Shown piece after piece: positions 49,767 to 59,974 of a stretch of 64,000 bases of DNA; positions within the stretch are counted from its first letter, which is position 1; each line of letters starts with the position of its first letter. The stretch is from UBA1240 sp045599185 (GTDB taxonomy: Bacteria > Spirochaetota > Spirochaetia > Treponematales > Treponemataceae): NCBI GenBank assembly GCA_045599185.1, contig JAZRVO010000032.1, positions 62,001 to 126,000 on the forward strand, written 5' to 3'. The translations under genes and the position numbers were made by a program. The notes beneath the pieces are model-generated. The model ran no database searches. It was given only the letters and a program-made list of their open reading frames with translations, and was not told the origin of the DNA.

Positions 49767-50267
49767 ATGGAAGTGACTGACGAAATTTTATCACGAAATG
49801 ACGATACTTTGTTTTATGCTATCGTTAATGGCGAAAAACTTGAAAGAACAATTAAAACAAGACGCGGTAATTTTACAATCAAATACCCGACTCAACGTGA
49901 TTTACAGAAAATAGACTTAATGGTAGCAAGAATGAGAAATGGACTTGCAGCAGAAAGTTTTGATACAAATGCTACGGTTGGCATGATTAAAATTGCAACA
50001 CTTACAGTGTGCGTTACTTCTACGCCGGACTGGTTTAGAAAAGCGCAGGAAAATAATGAAAACTTTGGGTGGGAGGATATGCCGGACGTGGATTTAAGCG
50101 ATGAAATCTATGTGAAGGCATGGACTTTTCGTCAAGCAGTTAAAAGCCAAATTGGAAGAATTGAAAAAGATTCCAATATCCCGACTGTTAAGTCAGAAAA
50201 CGTTCAAGAAACTTTGGATAATGGCGTATTTTCGGGAGTGTCCGGCAAGGCTGAAAGAAAACAGTGA
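49767..50267 (+). CDS. Tail assembly chaperone, first frame
   Basis: A 166-residue protein before the tape measure gene. Mostly helical (TQRDLQKIDLMVARM; VYVKAW-type central part), in the place of the phage tail assembly chaperone (gpG type). Its last codons overlap the next frame by 47 bases or more. Confidence 0.65.
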   Translation: MEVTDEILSRNDDTLFYAIVNGEKLERTIKTRRGNFTIKYPTQRDLQKIDLMVARMRNGLAAESFDTNATVGMIKIATLTVCVTSTPDWFRKAQENNENFGWEDMPDVDLSDEIYVKAWTFRQAVKSQIGRIEKDSNIPTVKSENVQETLDNGVFSGVSGKAERKQ

Positions 50268-50433
50268 TTTTGAAGATATTTTTTTTGAGTTTGCAAACAC
50301 TTATACGGAAGAATCCGTAAGAAACGCATATCAGAAAATGAAGCAGAACGATGAAAATAAAAAAGATAAGGACTTTTTCAGGAATCTTGGATATTCGGAA
50401 GAAGAAATTTCTAGCATGAACTTAAAGGAATGA
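50221..50433 (+). CDS. Tail assembly chaperone, second frame
   Basis: A 70-residue frame from ATG 50221, or a longer TTG start at 50152. It is acidic-helical (SDFEDIFFEFANTYTEESVRNAYQKM). In many contractile phages the second chaperone is made as a frameshift fusion with the first. The register needed here is +1 or -2; no convincing slip site is seen, so independent initiation is also possible. Confidence 0.6.
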   Translation: MAYFRECPARLKENSDFEDIFFEFANTYTEESVRNAYQKMKQNDENKKDKDFFRNLGYSEEEISSMNLKE

Positions 50434-50436
50434 TAA

Positions 50437-52545
50437 ATGGCAGGTGGTAACGTTGGTTTAAGGCTGACCCTTGATGCCGGGCAGATGAAATCTCAAGTGT
50501 CGGACGTAACAAAGCAGATACAGCAGATGAACGAAGCTTTGAAAGAAGCTACAGAAGCTGGCGACTGGGGCAATGTTGCGGCGTTATCGTCTGCCATGTC
50601 TAATTTGCAGGACGCAAGAAGTTCAATGGCTTATCAAGCCCGAAGCGAAGAAGCGCAGGTTACCAAAGCAGCAAAAGAACAGCGGGCTGCAAATGCGAAA
50701 CCCGGTAATACGATTGTTAATGCGGCAAACAATGCGCAGGGCTATGTGCAGACTTTTGCGCAGGGTAACTATGCAGGTGCGGCAATCAGTGGCATGAAAG
50801 GACTTGGCGGTTCTTTGCGCGATTTGGGCGGTGACGTTAACGGCGGCTTGGGAAAACTTTTAGGTTTCCTTGGTGTTGGCGGCTTGGTTGCTGGTGCGGC
50901 AATGGCTGGCGGTAAGGCTTTAACAGACCAGTACGAAGCACAGCTGCCGGTAATTGACAGCTTTAACGCTTTGTACGGACATAATGTAGGCACAAACTCG
51001 TATAAAGAAAACTCGAATCAAGGTTTTGATTTTTATGCAAAAGCAGCAAAAGAATACGCAAAAGATACCGGTAAAAGCACAGCTGAATTCATGCAGTTAT
51101 CGGGGAACCTTTCTCGTTATGGCATTAGCAATGCCGATGCTGCTATGCGCAAAACACAGGACGATATTAAATGGGCAAATTATACCGGCGGTAATCTTGA
51201 CTTAATTCAGCAGATAACAGGTATGTCTTCGCGTTATGGCATGAAAGGCGATGCAATGCAGCAGGCTTATGCCGGTGTGAGAGTAACCGGGCTTGCAAAA
51301 GGGCAGACAGACGAGTTTCTTAATTCCATGCTTAGGATAATGCAGGAAGGAATAAGCAGGGGTTTTGTGCTTGGTGCTGATGAAATTGCCGGTAACATGA
51401 ATATGCTTTACAAATTGTCGGGCAACAGTGCATTGTGGCAGGGCGAAAACGGCGCAAGCAGACTTTCTCAGATGAATAATGCTGTATCATCGGCTACGGC
51501 GTTAGAATCTACAGATGACATGATTGTTTTCGGCGTTGCACAGCAGATGCTGGACGGTGTAAGCGTTGAAGACCGGCAGAAACTGTTTGGAATTGAAAAC
51601 GCAACCGGCGGTTATACTGATATTTTGCAGTTAATGGAACACGGCATTAACGACCAAATGCTTAAAGGTATTTTTGACACAGTAGGTCAGCTTGACGGAC
51701 AGGACGCAGACTCGCTGACCGGACGGTTTAAGAGTATTTTTGAAGTAGGAAGTTACAGCGATGCCGCCGCAATTACCGGTATGTATAATACTTACCAAAA
51801 GGAAAAAGAAAATAACCCGGATTTTGATTTTAGTATTTATTCAAAGCAGATAAATAACCTTAAAACAGCACATGACTTTACTTCCGACCGTACAGAATCA
51901 CAGAACGCAACTAATGTAATGGTTGAAACTGTTGCAAGAATGGGTATGGGCGTTGAAGACATTAAGCTTAAAGGCTTGCAGGAACTTAGTGGAATTTCCG
52001 GAAAGCTTGACAGCATTGTTGCTAAAATGCTTGTTGATAAAAACGAAATTAAAGAAGCCACAGAAGGGCTTTTTGGCAAGAGTGAAGGTAAGGCAAAAAC
52101 TGCATTAAAAAACAAGCTTGTTGCGGATATGGAAAACCCGGAAACAAGAAACAGCGCAATGCAGGCTATTTCAATGTTGCAGGGCTTGAGTGAAGAACAG
52201 CAGGCTTATGCCAATTTAACCAACCTGTTTAATGATACAGATAATATTTACAGCATTAAAGATGTTGTATTGCCCGAATGGTTTAAGGCAGATGAAAACG
52301 GAAGTTATGAAAATGCACTGTACGCTTATAGACAAAATGCCGGTTATTCTAAAAATGATTTTTACAGGGGTGTTATAGGTAATGCTATTAGTAAAGCAGA
52401 AGACAGTAAAAGTGAAGAAGGTAAGGTTATTACCATTAGCGAAGTACAGAGAATTGTTGATGCAATTAACGAATTGAAAGCTGTACAGACAGGAGAGCAA
52501 AACTGGCGTAATAATCAGACTGTAAACATTACTATTGAACAATAG
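50437..52545 (+). CDS. Tape measure protein
   Basis: A 702-residue protein, the longest tail gene product. N-terminal coiled coil (QMKSQVSDVTKQIQQMNEAL), a glycine-rich hydrophobic stretch at 105-170 (GKLLGFLGVGGLVAGAAMAGG) and long helices elsewhere. By the usual rule of about 0.15 nm per residue it would set a tail of roughly 100 nm. Confidence 0.85.
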   Translation: MAGGNVGLRLTLDAGQMKSQVSDVTKQIQQMNEALKEATEAGDWGNVAALSSAMSNLQDARSSMAYQARSEEAQVTKAAKEQRAANAKPGNTIVNAANNAQGYVQTFAQGNYAGAAISGMKGLGGSLRDLGGDVNGGLGKLLGFLGVGGLVAGAAMAGGKALTDQYEAQLPVIDSFNALYGHNVGTNSYKENSNQGFDFYAKAAKEYAKDTGKSTAEFMQLSGNLSRYGISNADAAMRKTQDDIKWANYTGGNLDLIQQITGMSSRYGMKGDAMQQAYAGVRVTGLAKGQTDEFLNSMLRIMQEGISRGFVLGADEIAGNMNMLYKLSGNSALWQGENGASRLSQMNNAVSSATALESTDDMIVFGVAQQMLDGVSVEDRQKLFGIENATGGYTDILQLMEHGINDQMLKGIFDTVGQLDGQDADSLTGRFKSIFEVGSYSDAAAITGMYNTYQKEKENNPDFDFSIYSKQINNLKTAHDFTSDRTESQNATNVMVETVARMGMGVEDIKLKGLQELSGISGKLDSIVAKMLVDKNEIKEATEGLFGKSEGKAKTALKNKLVADMENPETRNSAMQAISMLQGLSEEQQAYANLTNLFNDTDNIYSIKDVVLPEWFKADENGSYENALYAYRQNAGYSKNDFYRGVIGNAISKAEDSKSEEGKVITISEVQRIVDAINELKAVQTGEQNWRNNQTVNITIEQ

Positions 52546-52551
52546 TAAGAA

Positions 52552-52580
52552 TTGACAATAACACGCCGAGAAATTAAAAT
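52552..52580 (+). promoter_or_regulatory. Promoter for baseplate genes
   Basis: TTGACA, 17 bases, TAAAAT, right after the tape measure stop. About 60 untranslated bases precede the ATG at 52649; no terminator lies there. Confidence 0.5.
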
Positions 52581-52648
52581 CTAAGTATCGTTTGTACCAT
52601 AAATAGACAGCGGTAAACAATGACTATTCAACTATTTACTGGTACAAA

Positions 52649-54070
52649 ATGAACGAAAAACAGCTTTACAGCTTTGCACCTCAACATCGAATTGTTATTA
52701 AAGACCCGGAAACCGGGAACGAAAAATGTAGTTTCAATCCGCGCATCATTCATTCGCCATTACTTAGTTATTCTTTCTCTACAAATATTCAAGATACAAA
52801 AGGCAAGTTTTCTTTAACTTTCTATCCCGATGAGTTTTTACCGGTAGAAAATGCAGCTGAATCTATTTACGAAAAAATACAGAAACTTGATATTGTTGAA
52901 ATATACGAGATACTTTCTAGTCCGATACTTGCGGAAAATGTACCGGCTTTTACCGGTATTGTTAAGGTAAAAAAATACGCTTCCCAATGTTCAGATAACA
53001 ATACAAGCAGACGACTTGTTATAAGCGGTATAAGCGTTGCCGGGCTGGTAGACCAGTTTATCATCAATCTTGATTCTACGGCTTGTGCTGTTATGAAACA
53101 AGCACCGAATAACGATTATCTTCAAAAACGATTCACTATTAACAATCTTACATCAATAGACAGTTTGCCTACCATTGATATGGTTGCAAAAGATATGTGG
53201 AATAGTTTTGTTGAGGTTGCTACCTCTTATAAAGCAATAAGCACAATCAAAATAAAAGATTATCTTGACCGTTTTATCGGTGATAATCCTTTTGTTTTTG
53301 GAGATAATCCGCCAAAACTTAAATATCCGCTTGGCTGTGTTTTTCATGGGCAGGCTACAAATAACTTTTTTTCAATATTAGATACTATTGCGCCCGACCC
53401 GGTTTATGAAAAGTATGTTTTTCGGGATAAGAAAAGCGGCAAGATGCAGATTATGGTAAGGGAATCGCCGTTTGACATGGGGAAGGGTAAGTCGTGGGAT
53501 AGTTTACCTTGCACTGAAATTACTAAAACCGATGTAAAAAGTTTTGACATTACAGAAACCGATAACGATGTTTACACGGTTTTTTTCAGTTATCTTGACG
53601 GCTATCCAATACAGGAAGACTACGCGCTCAAATTACAGGCAGCAGAAGCAATGCAGGACGGTTCTTTGTCTTACGATAAAGAAAAGTTTGGCATATATGG
53701 CTATAGACCGCTTTATGTGCATTTTAACGGCTATGCCAAAATTGCAGGGGAAGAAGATAATTCTACGCAGACTGTATTGCAAAAACTTAATGAGCGGTTA
53801 TGTGAATGGTACAGTAAATTGCCGGATATGCTTTACGGTACAATTACAATAGTTGCTAAAGATGAAAATATGCCGGAAACTGGCGAAAAAATACGCTTTA
53901 TGGGCGGTGAATTTTACGTTGAAGGTGTTGAACATAAATGGCAGAACGGCGGCAACACTGAAATAACTTTAATGGTGTCGCGCGGTGGTATTTATAATAA
54001 CGGTAATTTTGAAAAATTTGATGAAATTTCCCAAAAATACCGCATGATTGAAACAAATGTAGAGAGATAA
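52649..54070 (+). CDS. Baseplate hub protein
   Basis: A 473-residue protein. N-terminal SYSFSTNIQDTKGKFSLTFYP and the later domain with FTGIVKVKKYASQ resemble tail hub proteins (gp27/gpD type) that form the ring beneath the tube. Followed by the spike gene, as in other contractile phages. Confidence 0.65.
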   Translation: MNEKQLYSFAPQHRIVIKDPETGNEKCSFNPRIIHSPLLSYSFSTNIQDTKGKFSLTFYPDEFLPVENAAESIYEKIQKLDIVEIYEILSSPILAENVPAFTGIVKVKKYASQCSDNNTSRRLVISGISVAGLVDQFIINLDSTACAVMKQAPNNDYLQKRFTINNLTSIDSLPTIDMVAKDMWNSFVEVATSYKAISTIKIKDYLDRFIGDNPFVFGDNPPKLKYPLGCVFHGQATNNFFSILDTIAPDPVYEKYVFRDKKSGKMQIMVRESPFDMGKGKSWDSLPCTEITKTDVKSFDITETDNDVYTVFFSYLDGYPIQEDYALKLQAAEAMQDGSLSYDKEKFGIYGYRPLYVHFNGYAKIAGEEDNSTQTVLQKLNERLCEWYSKLPDMLYGTITIVAKDENMPETGEKIRFMGGEFYVEGVEHKWQNGGNTEITLMVSRGGIYNNGNFEKFDEISQKYRMIETNVER

Positions 54071-54073
54071 AAA

Positions 54074-54922
54074 ATGTTTGACAATATAAACGTTAATTTT
54101 TCAAAGCCTAAAAAACCGCAGCAACAGACGTTTGAAATCAGTACGCCGTTTGATAACCGTTTTGGTTTTTGGGGAACAGTAACGGCTGTACACCCGGAAG
54201 AGTGTACTGTAAATGTTCGCATGGACACAGGAAGAGAACTTGAAGGCTTGCGTGTTGCGAGCTTTGAATGGGTTTATAAAAACGATGATAAAGATTTTTT
54301 AAGCGGAGAAAGACATTTGCCGCCGGTTGACAGTTTTGTTTTCTGTTTAATGCCTAACGGTTCGCCGTCAAGTTCTTTCGTTTTGTGTTCCGGCTTTGCT
54401 AAGCAGGCGGCAATACACGATTACTACAAAGACAAAGAAAAAGAAAAGGAAAATGAACGGATTGAATTATCCGGCTGGCGGAAAACAACCAATATAGAAA
54501 ACGGCACAAAAACAATTTGGAACAAGCCGCAGGAAGATAAGAAAACTATAACAGTTGTTATTGACCACGAAAATGAAGGTGATGAAAAAATCAATATTGT
54601 TGTGCATGGGCATGAGATAACCGTTGAAAAAGAGTTTATTGAAATTAAAACAGACGAAAAGAAAGTTTTGATTGATACCGGTAAAGATACTTTTTGCCTT
54701 GACGGTGACATTGATTTAATGGTTAAGGAAAAAGAACTGCTGAAAATTGGCAACAGCATAGGAACTTTAGGAAGCCTTTTTGACGAATTATGTGAAGCGT
54801 TGCTTGCCTTTTATACTAATTCGGCTTTTGCACCAATGACCCACAAGCATAAGGCTAAAATGTGGGCTTATGAGTTCATTAAGCCATTGCAGGAAAAAGC
54901 TGCAAGGATATTGAGGAAGTAA
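54074..54922 (+). CDS. Baseplate spike protein (OB-fold, gpV-like)
   Basis: A 282-residue protein. An OB-fold at about 30-110 (RFGFWGTVTAVHPEECTVNVRM) is followed by a charged beta-helix-like part (ITVVIDHENEGDEKINIVVHG; EIKTDEKKVLIDTGKDTF). This matches the gpV/gp5-type puncturing spike. The C-terminus returns to helical sequence. Confidence 0.75.
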   Translation: MFDNINVNFSKPKKPQQQTFEISTPFDNRFGFWGTVTAVHPEECTVNVRMDTGRELEGLRVASFEWVYKNDDKDFLSGERHLPPVDSFVFCLMPNGSPSSSFVLCSGFAKQAAIHDYYKDKEKEKENERIELSGWRKTTNIENGTKTIWNKPQEDKKTITVVIDHENEGDEKINIVVHGHEITVEKEFIEIKTDEKKVLIDTGKDTFCLDGDIDLMVKEKELLKIGNSIGTLGSLFDELCEALLAFYTNSAFAPMTHKHKAKMWAYEFIKPLQEKAARILRK

Positions 54923-54925
54923 AGC

Positions 54926-56830
54926 ATGGCAATTATAAACGAACGTTACTGGAAAAAAGCCTATATGCTTGAGTTCCTTGAAAATGGCATTTCTCAAGAA
55001 GTTTTCACTTTTTCCGTACCGCCGGAAAACGAAGAACTGGACTTTCCGCAGCGCATTTCTGAAACTAAGACTTTCGGCGGTGTTGTTTTTGATGATTACG
55101 GCAATGACACGCTTCATATAACCCTAAGCGGTTCTACCGTAAACGAAGAAAAAAAATATATTTACCGGGGAAAACAGCAGGCTTTGTATTTAACCGGGGA
55201 AAAAGAAATATTTTATTTGCAGAAATTACTGGAAAAATGGGGTGATTTTTCAAAAATCCCGACAAAAGCCGTTTATTTGTATGACCTGTCAAAATCATCG
55301 GCTTTAACAACCTTGACCGGCGTTGCGACAAAATCGTACTGGCGCGTATACATTAAAGACTTGAAAATTAAACGTTCCAAAGACAAGCCTTTTACTTACA
55401 ATTACACCCTTGATATGTTTGCCGTGAATACTAATCACAATAAATTTCCGGCTAAGTTTGACGAGTTTGCAGAACTTGCAGAAAAAGTACAGGCAGGTGT
55501 TGAAAAGGTTCAGAATATTTTGAACAAGGTTGAATACGTTGCCGATGTTGCGGACACGATTTTGATAAAAGCAATGGAGATTAAAAACAAGGTAAAAAGC
55601 AAAAAATCGCTGGAAAAAATAGCCGTAAGTGCTGACAGTCCGCTTAGGTTATTAACCGGCGAAACTAACAATCAGATTTACAATATTACTAAAGATTTGC
55701 AGCATTTTGCAGGCATATTCAGCGATGTGGCACAGGGCTTTAAGAATGATTATAAGTTGAGCAAAACCTACAAGGGAGAAAAACATACCGTCACTTTTGA
55801 AACCAACGGCGGTTCTACGGTTTTGCCGGAAACTGTCATTTTTTTGAATGAAGTAGAAAAACCGGCAGACCCGGAAAAGAAATATCACGTTTTTAAGGGC
55901 TGGTTTACTGATGAAGAATGTACGCAGCTTTATAATTTTGACAGCGAAGTAACGGCTGATTTTACGCTTTATGCCAAATGGGAAAGAATTACGGTAGTTG
56001 TTACTTTTGAGCCGGTAAATGGCAGGGAATCTTTTTACCGTGAAATTTCATTAGGTGATTGTGTTGAAATACCGGTTAGCCCGGAACGGAAAAACTATAT
56101 TTTTCAAGGCTGGTATTTGGAAAAAAGCGCAGAAAATGCGTTTAATTTTGAAACACCTATAACAGAAGATTTGAAACTATATGCAGGCTGGAAGCTGGGC
56201 TATGTGGTTGATTTTGACAGTTGCGGCGGTAGTCCGGTAGAAACACAGACAATTTATAAAAATAAGCTTGTTATTTATCCATTGACACCAACTAGAAGGA
56301 ATCACCAGTTTGCAGGCTGGCATACTGACAGTGATTGTACAAAGCTTTTTAATTTTGCACATAAAGTAACTGACAGCATGACACTTTTTGCCAAATGGGT
56401 TCAGTTTGCAAATAACGTTCATTTTGAAAGTTACGGCGGTTCGGACGTTGCGCCGCAATATATCAATTTTGGAGAAATGATTACAAAACCGGAAAACCCG
56501 ACAAAAACAGGTTTTACTTTTGTTTTTTGGTGTGATGATAAAAACGCTTCTAACGAGTTCAATTTTGAAACGCCTGTTTATGAAGCGTGCACATTATATG
56601 CTAGGTGGTCTCAAAACATTTATACCGTACAGTTTGAATCGAACGGCGGTTCAAGTGTTCCAAAGGCAGAATTACATTACGGTGATTTGGTGATTTTTCC
56701 GGAAAGACCGGAAAAAGAGGGCTTTGTTTTTGATAAATGGTGTACTGATGAGGAATTAACGGAAGAGTTTAATTTTGATGAGCCGATTACCGGCAATCGG
56801 GTTTTGTATGCCAAATGGTTTGGAGTTTAA
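54926..56830 (+). CDS. Baseplate protein with five InlB-type repeats
   Basis: A 634-residue protein. Residues 1-180 resemble a contractile-tail baseplate component (YMLEFLENGISQEVFTFSVPPENEELDFP; YWRVYIKDLKIKRSKDKPF). A coiled coil follows at 185-245. From about 288 there are five repeats of about 70 residues starting VTFETNGGS/VDFDSCGGS/VHFESYGGS/VQFESNGGS and ending LYAKW, the InlB B-repeat (Listeria-Bacteroides, Flg_new) pattern normally found on cell-surface proteins. This repeat block is probably exposed and may bind carbohydrate. Confidence 0.75.
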   Translation: MAIINERYWKKAYMLEFLENGISQEVFTFSVPPENEELDFPQRISETKTFGGVVFDDYGNDTLHITLSGSTVNEEKKYIYRGKQQALYLTGEKEIFYLQKLLEKWGDFSKIPTKAVYLYDLSKSSALTTLTGVATKSYWRVYIKDLKIKRSKDKPFTYNYTLDMFAVNTNHNKFPAKFDEFAELAEKVQAGVEKVQNILNKVEYVADVADTILIKAMEIKNKVKSKKSLEKIAVSADSPLRLLTGETNNQIYNITKDLQHFAGIFSDVAQGFKNDYKLSKTYKGEKHTVTFETNGGSTVLPETVIFLNEVEKPADPEKKYHVFKGWFTDEECTQLYNFDSEVTADFTLYAKWERITVVVTFEPVNGRESFYREISLGDCVEIPVSPERKNYIFQGWYLEKSAENAFNFETPITEDLKLYAGWKLGYVVDFDSCGGSPVETQTIYKNKLVIYPLTPTRRNHQFAGWHTDSDCTKLFNFAHKVTDSMTLFAKWVQFANNVHFESYGGSDVAPQYINFGEMITKPENPTKTGFTFVFWCDDKNASNEFNFETPVYEACTLYARWSQNIYTVQFESNGGSSVPKAELHYGDLVIFPERPEKEGFVFDKWCTDEELTEEFNFDEPITGNRVLYAKWFGV

Positions 56831-56832
56831 GA

Positions 56833-57564
56833 ATGGAAGATACCGAAAACGACATTCAAGACAGACTGATAGCAGAGCTTTATGACATTGATGACAACGT
56901 AAATAAAATGAAGAAGCTTGCAAAAGAAACTTATGCAAACAGTGAAACTATTATTTATGTTGATGAAAACGGCAACGATGCAAGCGTAATTGTTTATGAC
57001 CATAGAAACATGATTTGGAAAAGTTCAGATACTTTTGACGCTATAGCGGAAAAAGAATATGGTGACGCTTCTTACGGTGCTTTGCTTGCTTATTACAACG
57101 GCATTAAAAAAGAGTTTGAAATTGAAGCAGGTACAAAAATAAAGCTGCCAATTTTTACTAAAGATAAAAATATTCTTGAAAACAAGGTTTACTATCCGCC
57201 GATGCAGAAAGAACTTTATGGCAGGGATATTGCGATTGATGATGAAGGGAATATTAAGACTTTCGGCGGTGATTTTGGCGTTATTTCAGACAAGTTGAAT
57301 CTTGCACAAGGGTTGATTAACCGATTGACTACAGCTTTTACACGCAGAATAAGGCTTACTTCTTACGGTATTCGTGCCGGAATTGGAGAACCGGCGGTTG
57401 TTAAAAGTTACGTTTTAAGTTCAGTTGAACAGACTGTACTTGCAGACCCAAGAGTTGCAGAAGTTACGGAAATTAACCTTGAAGGTAACGGCGATAAAAT
57501 GACGGTTAGTGTGCTGTACATTGACCGTAATAATATAACAGGAAAAGCTTCGGGAGATTTTTGA
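56833..57564 (+). CDS. Baseplate wedge protein with LysM-like and gp25-like parts
   Basis: A 243-residue protein from ATG 56833 (GGAG at about 9 bases). Residues 45-105 (SSDTFDAIAEKEYGDASYGALLAYYNGI ... AGTKIKLP) match the LysM-like element of phage baseplate proteins. The second half (FGVISDKLNLAQGLINRLTT, RIRLTSYGIRAGIGE, VEQTVLADPRVAEVT) is gpW/gp25-type. A combined wedge component. Confidence 0.7.
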   Translation: MEDTENDIQDRLIAELYDIDDNVNKMKKLAKETYANSETIIYVDENGNDASVIVYDHRNMIWKSSDTFDAIAEKEYGDASYGALLAYYNGIKKEFEIEAGTKIKLPIFTKDKNILENKVYYPPMQKELYGRDIAIDDEGNIKTFGGDFGVISDKLNLAQGLINRLTTAFTRRIRLTSYGIRAGIGEPAVVKSYVLSSVEQTVLADPRVAEVTEINLEGNGDKMTVSVLYIDRNNITGKASGDF

Positions 57565-57565
57565 A

Positions 57566-58639
57566 ATGATTAGGCGTTATAAAGAAATAATGGGATCTGC
57601 AATTGCTAATATGGTAGCAAAGCAGGATAAGATAACAGATTTTAACGAGGGCAGTATTGCCCATACGGTTTTAGACACTTTCTCACGATTGTTAGAGCGT
57701 GCCTATGTGTCAATTAGACAGGGATATACGGAAGCTTTGCGCCTTATTCCTTTTATGCTTTTCGGCTTTAAGCGGAAAGAAGGTTCTTACGCAACAGGCA
57801 GTATTATTTTTAAGCGGACAGAAGCTTTTGAAAAAGCTACGTTAATTTCTAAAGGGGTAAAAGTTTCCTGTGACGGTCTTGTTTATCAGACGACTAAAGC
57901 AGGTACTATTGAGCCGGGAAATATACTTTCCAGCCCTATACCGATTATTGCAGAAAAACCGGGTGTAAATTATAACGTTGCCGCTGGTATGGTTACTGTC
58001 ATTGACAGTGCAATTCCCGGCGAAGTAGTTGAATGTTATAACGAAGTAGCATTAACCGGCGGTGCTGATGCAGAAACAACCGCCGAAGTTGATGAACGTT
58101 TTAAGGCGAAAATTAACAGTTATGCAGGTACAAGCACATGGGCTATTAAGAGCGCAACACTTGAACTTGACTGCGTGCGTTCATGCGCAATACAGGAACA
58201 CGCTCCGCCGCTGAAAGACGTTTATAACTTGACTATTTATGTCGAGGATGGTTCGGGTGCGGCAAGTAATGAAGTAATTGAAAAAGTGAAAAAAGAAATA
58301 GAGGGAGATTCAAATACTTGCGGACACCTTGCACCAGGTATCAATATTCGGGTTAAAGCACCCAAAGTAGTGCCGGTTGATTTTGATGTAACGGCAACGG
58401 TTTACAGAACTGACAGGGGTTTTGCCCAAAGTGAAATTTCCAAAGTAATTGCAGAATATACAAACGGCTTGATTATCGGTAAGCCGGTAATCATTTCAGA
58501 ATTGATTAACCGAATTATTTCAATCAAGTATGTACACGATGTTACTGTTAACAGTCCGGCTATGAATGTTGAGCCTACTTCGGAAGGTATTTGCCGGTTT
58601 AACAGTGCGGTTGTAGATGTTGCAGAAGACCGGAGCTAA
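57566..58639 (+). CDS. Baseplate J-type protein
   Basis: A 357-residue protein of the gpJ/gp6 (baseplate wedge) family. Markers are DFNEGSIAHTVLDTFSRL, EKPGVNYNVAAGMVTVIDSAIPG, GGADAETTAEVDERFKAK, the HAPPLKDVYNLTIYVEDGSGAAS stretch, and the C-terminal VPVDFDVTATVYR. Complete and of normal length. Confidence 0.85.
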   Translation: MIRRYKEIMGSAIANMVAKQDKITDFNEGSIAHTVLDTFSRLLERAYVSIRQGYTEALRLIPFMLFGFKRKEGSYATGSIIFKRTEAFEKATLISKGVKVSCDGLVYQTTKAGTIEPGNILSSPIPIIAEKPGVNYNVAAGMVTVIDSAIPGEVVECYNEVALTGGADAETTAEVDERFKAKINSYAGTSTWAIKSATLELDCVRSCAIQEHAPPLKDVYNLTIYVEDGSGAASNEVIEKVKKEIEGDSNTCGHLAPGINIRVKAPKVVPVDFDVTATVYRTDRGFAQSEISKVIAEYTNGLIIGKPVIISELINRIISIKYVHDVTVNSPAMNVEPTSEGICRFNSAVVDVAEDRS

Positions 58640-58642
58640 AAA

Positions 58643-59974
58643 ATGAACGGTGTTAATTCTATAGGTGATTTTATCCGGTCTGTTTTTTCCTCAAGAATTT
58701 CTAGGCAGAATGAAGTTTTTAAGGCTTTATTGGCGGATAAAGAATATGAAGACGGCACAATGGAGAGTCTGTTTAAGGATATGTATGTATCTATAGACAG
58801 GTGGGGTAATAGTGACGTTTATACTCAATACGGCGAGCAGTTAGACCGTACTTTTGAATATTTTTCCGGCTTAAACAGAATGTTTGAGGAGCAGGATAAA
58901 GACTGGAGCTTTAGGAACTGGCTGATTTTTACTCGTACTGGCGATGATTTATGGGGTGACTACTGGAACTGTTTAAGAGTTCTGAGAACGTATTTTGGCA
59001 CTAAATATGTTTATATTGTCAATAATACTGATGACATGGAATACAACCTTATACAGAATCATGATTTTGAACATGAAGAAATATGGGAAATTTCCGGCAG
59101 CTGCGAATATTCGCGCCGGGCTAGGTTTAGCGAGTGTAACGGTATTCTGTTTCACGACACTGCAAGCATGAAGCAGACCTGTGAAATTGAAACCGACAAG
59201 GCGTATTTTCTGCATTTTTTCTTGGAAGGTAAAATAAATGTAAGCATTGTGTCGGGTGACGGCAGATACTGGAATAAAGACAGCGGCGAGTTTGGTGAAT
59301 GGTTAAACGAAAAAACAACGGTTACTTTTGATTGCGATGACTGGGATAATTGCAGTTTGTGTTTTTGGGCAGATGATAACTCAACTGTTACAATTTGCTT
59401 TGAATATGCAGGAGATGAAGCCTGTATTGACTATGTGCGAATGTTTAAGAAATTGCCTTATCCGACTTTTACGGTTATAGGAATGCTTAACGGTGTATAT
59501 ACTGGCGAAACGGCAAGCCTTGCACCGTACAGAGACGACCCGGCATATAGACCCGATTTTGATTTATTCGGCTATCAGCAGGCAGGGCTTGACGACCGCG
59601 ACCCGGAAAAGCAGATAAATTATGACAATGCCGATTATTCGGACAATTCGGCACTGGTAAAGAACGAGAGCCCGGCGGTTGTTAAAGGACAGGACAGTAT
59701 AAGAGATGACGGCGAGTATAAAGAAAACGCCTATGCTGATTATTTTAATGAATCCGATATTTTGGCAGGCACAACGCCTTACCATAAAGATGATTTTACG
59801 CCAATTGATTATGAAATTGCGAGTTATTGGAATCAAGCCTTTATTTATGGTGCTGGCGGTATTCGTTCAAAATCGGCTTATGATGAATTGATTGAGTACA
59901 TAAAAGCAGCAGGAACTAAATATTTTACGGAAATGCTTATACGAGAAGGGGAAGAACTTGACTCTACAGAATAA
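58643..59974 (+). CDS. Tail protein, gpI-like start with lectin-like middle
   Basis: A 443-residue protein. Residues 1-135 stand in the place of tail protein I after baseplate J. Residues 140-275 (YNLIQNHDFEHEEIWEISGSC, SMKQTCEIETDKAYFLHFFLEG, VTICFEYAGDEACIDYVRMFK) form a jelly-roll-like carbohydrate-binding module. The C-terminus is acidic and helical. It probably links the baseplate and fibres. Confidence 0.55.
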   Translation: MNGVNSIGDFIRSVFSSRISRQNEVFKALLADKEYEDGTMESLFKDMYVSIDRWGNSDVYTQYGEQLDRTFEYFSGLNRMFEEQDKDWSFRNWLIFTRTGDDLWGDYWNCLRVLRTYFGTKYVYIVNNTDDMEYNLIQNHDFEHEEIWEISGSCEYSRRARFSECNGILFHDTASMKQTCEIETDKAYFLHFFLEGKINVSIVSGDGRYWNKDSGEFGEWLNEKTTVTFDCDDWDNCSLCFWADDNSTVTICFEYAGDEACIDYVRMFKKLPYPTFTVIGMLNGVYTGETASLAPYRDDPAYRPDFDLFGYQQAGLDDRDPEKQINYDNADYSDNSALVKNESPAVVKGQDSIRDDGEYKENAYADYFNESDILAGTTPYHKDDFTPIDYEIASYWNQAFIYGAGGIRSKSAYDELIEYIKAAGTKYFTEMLIREGEELDSTE

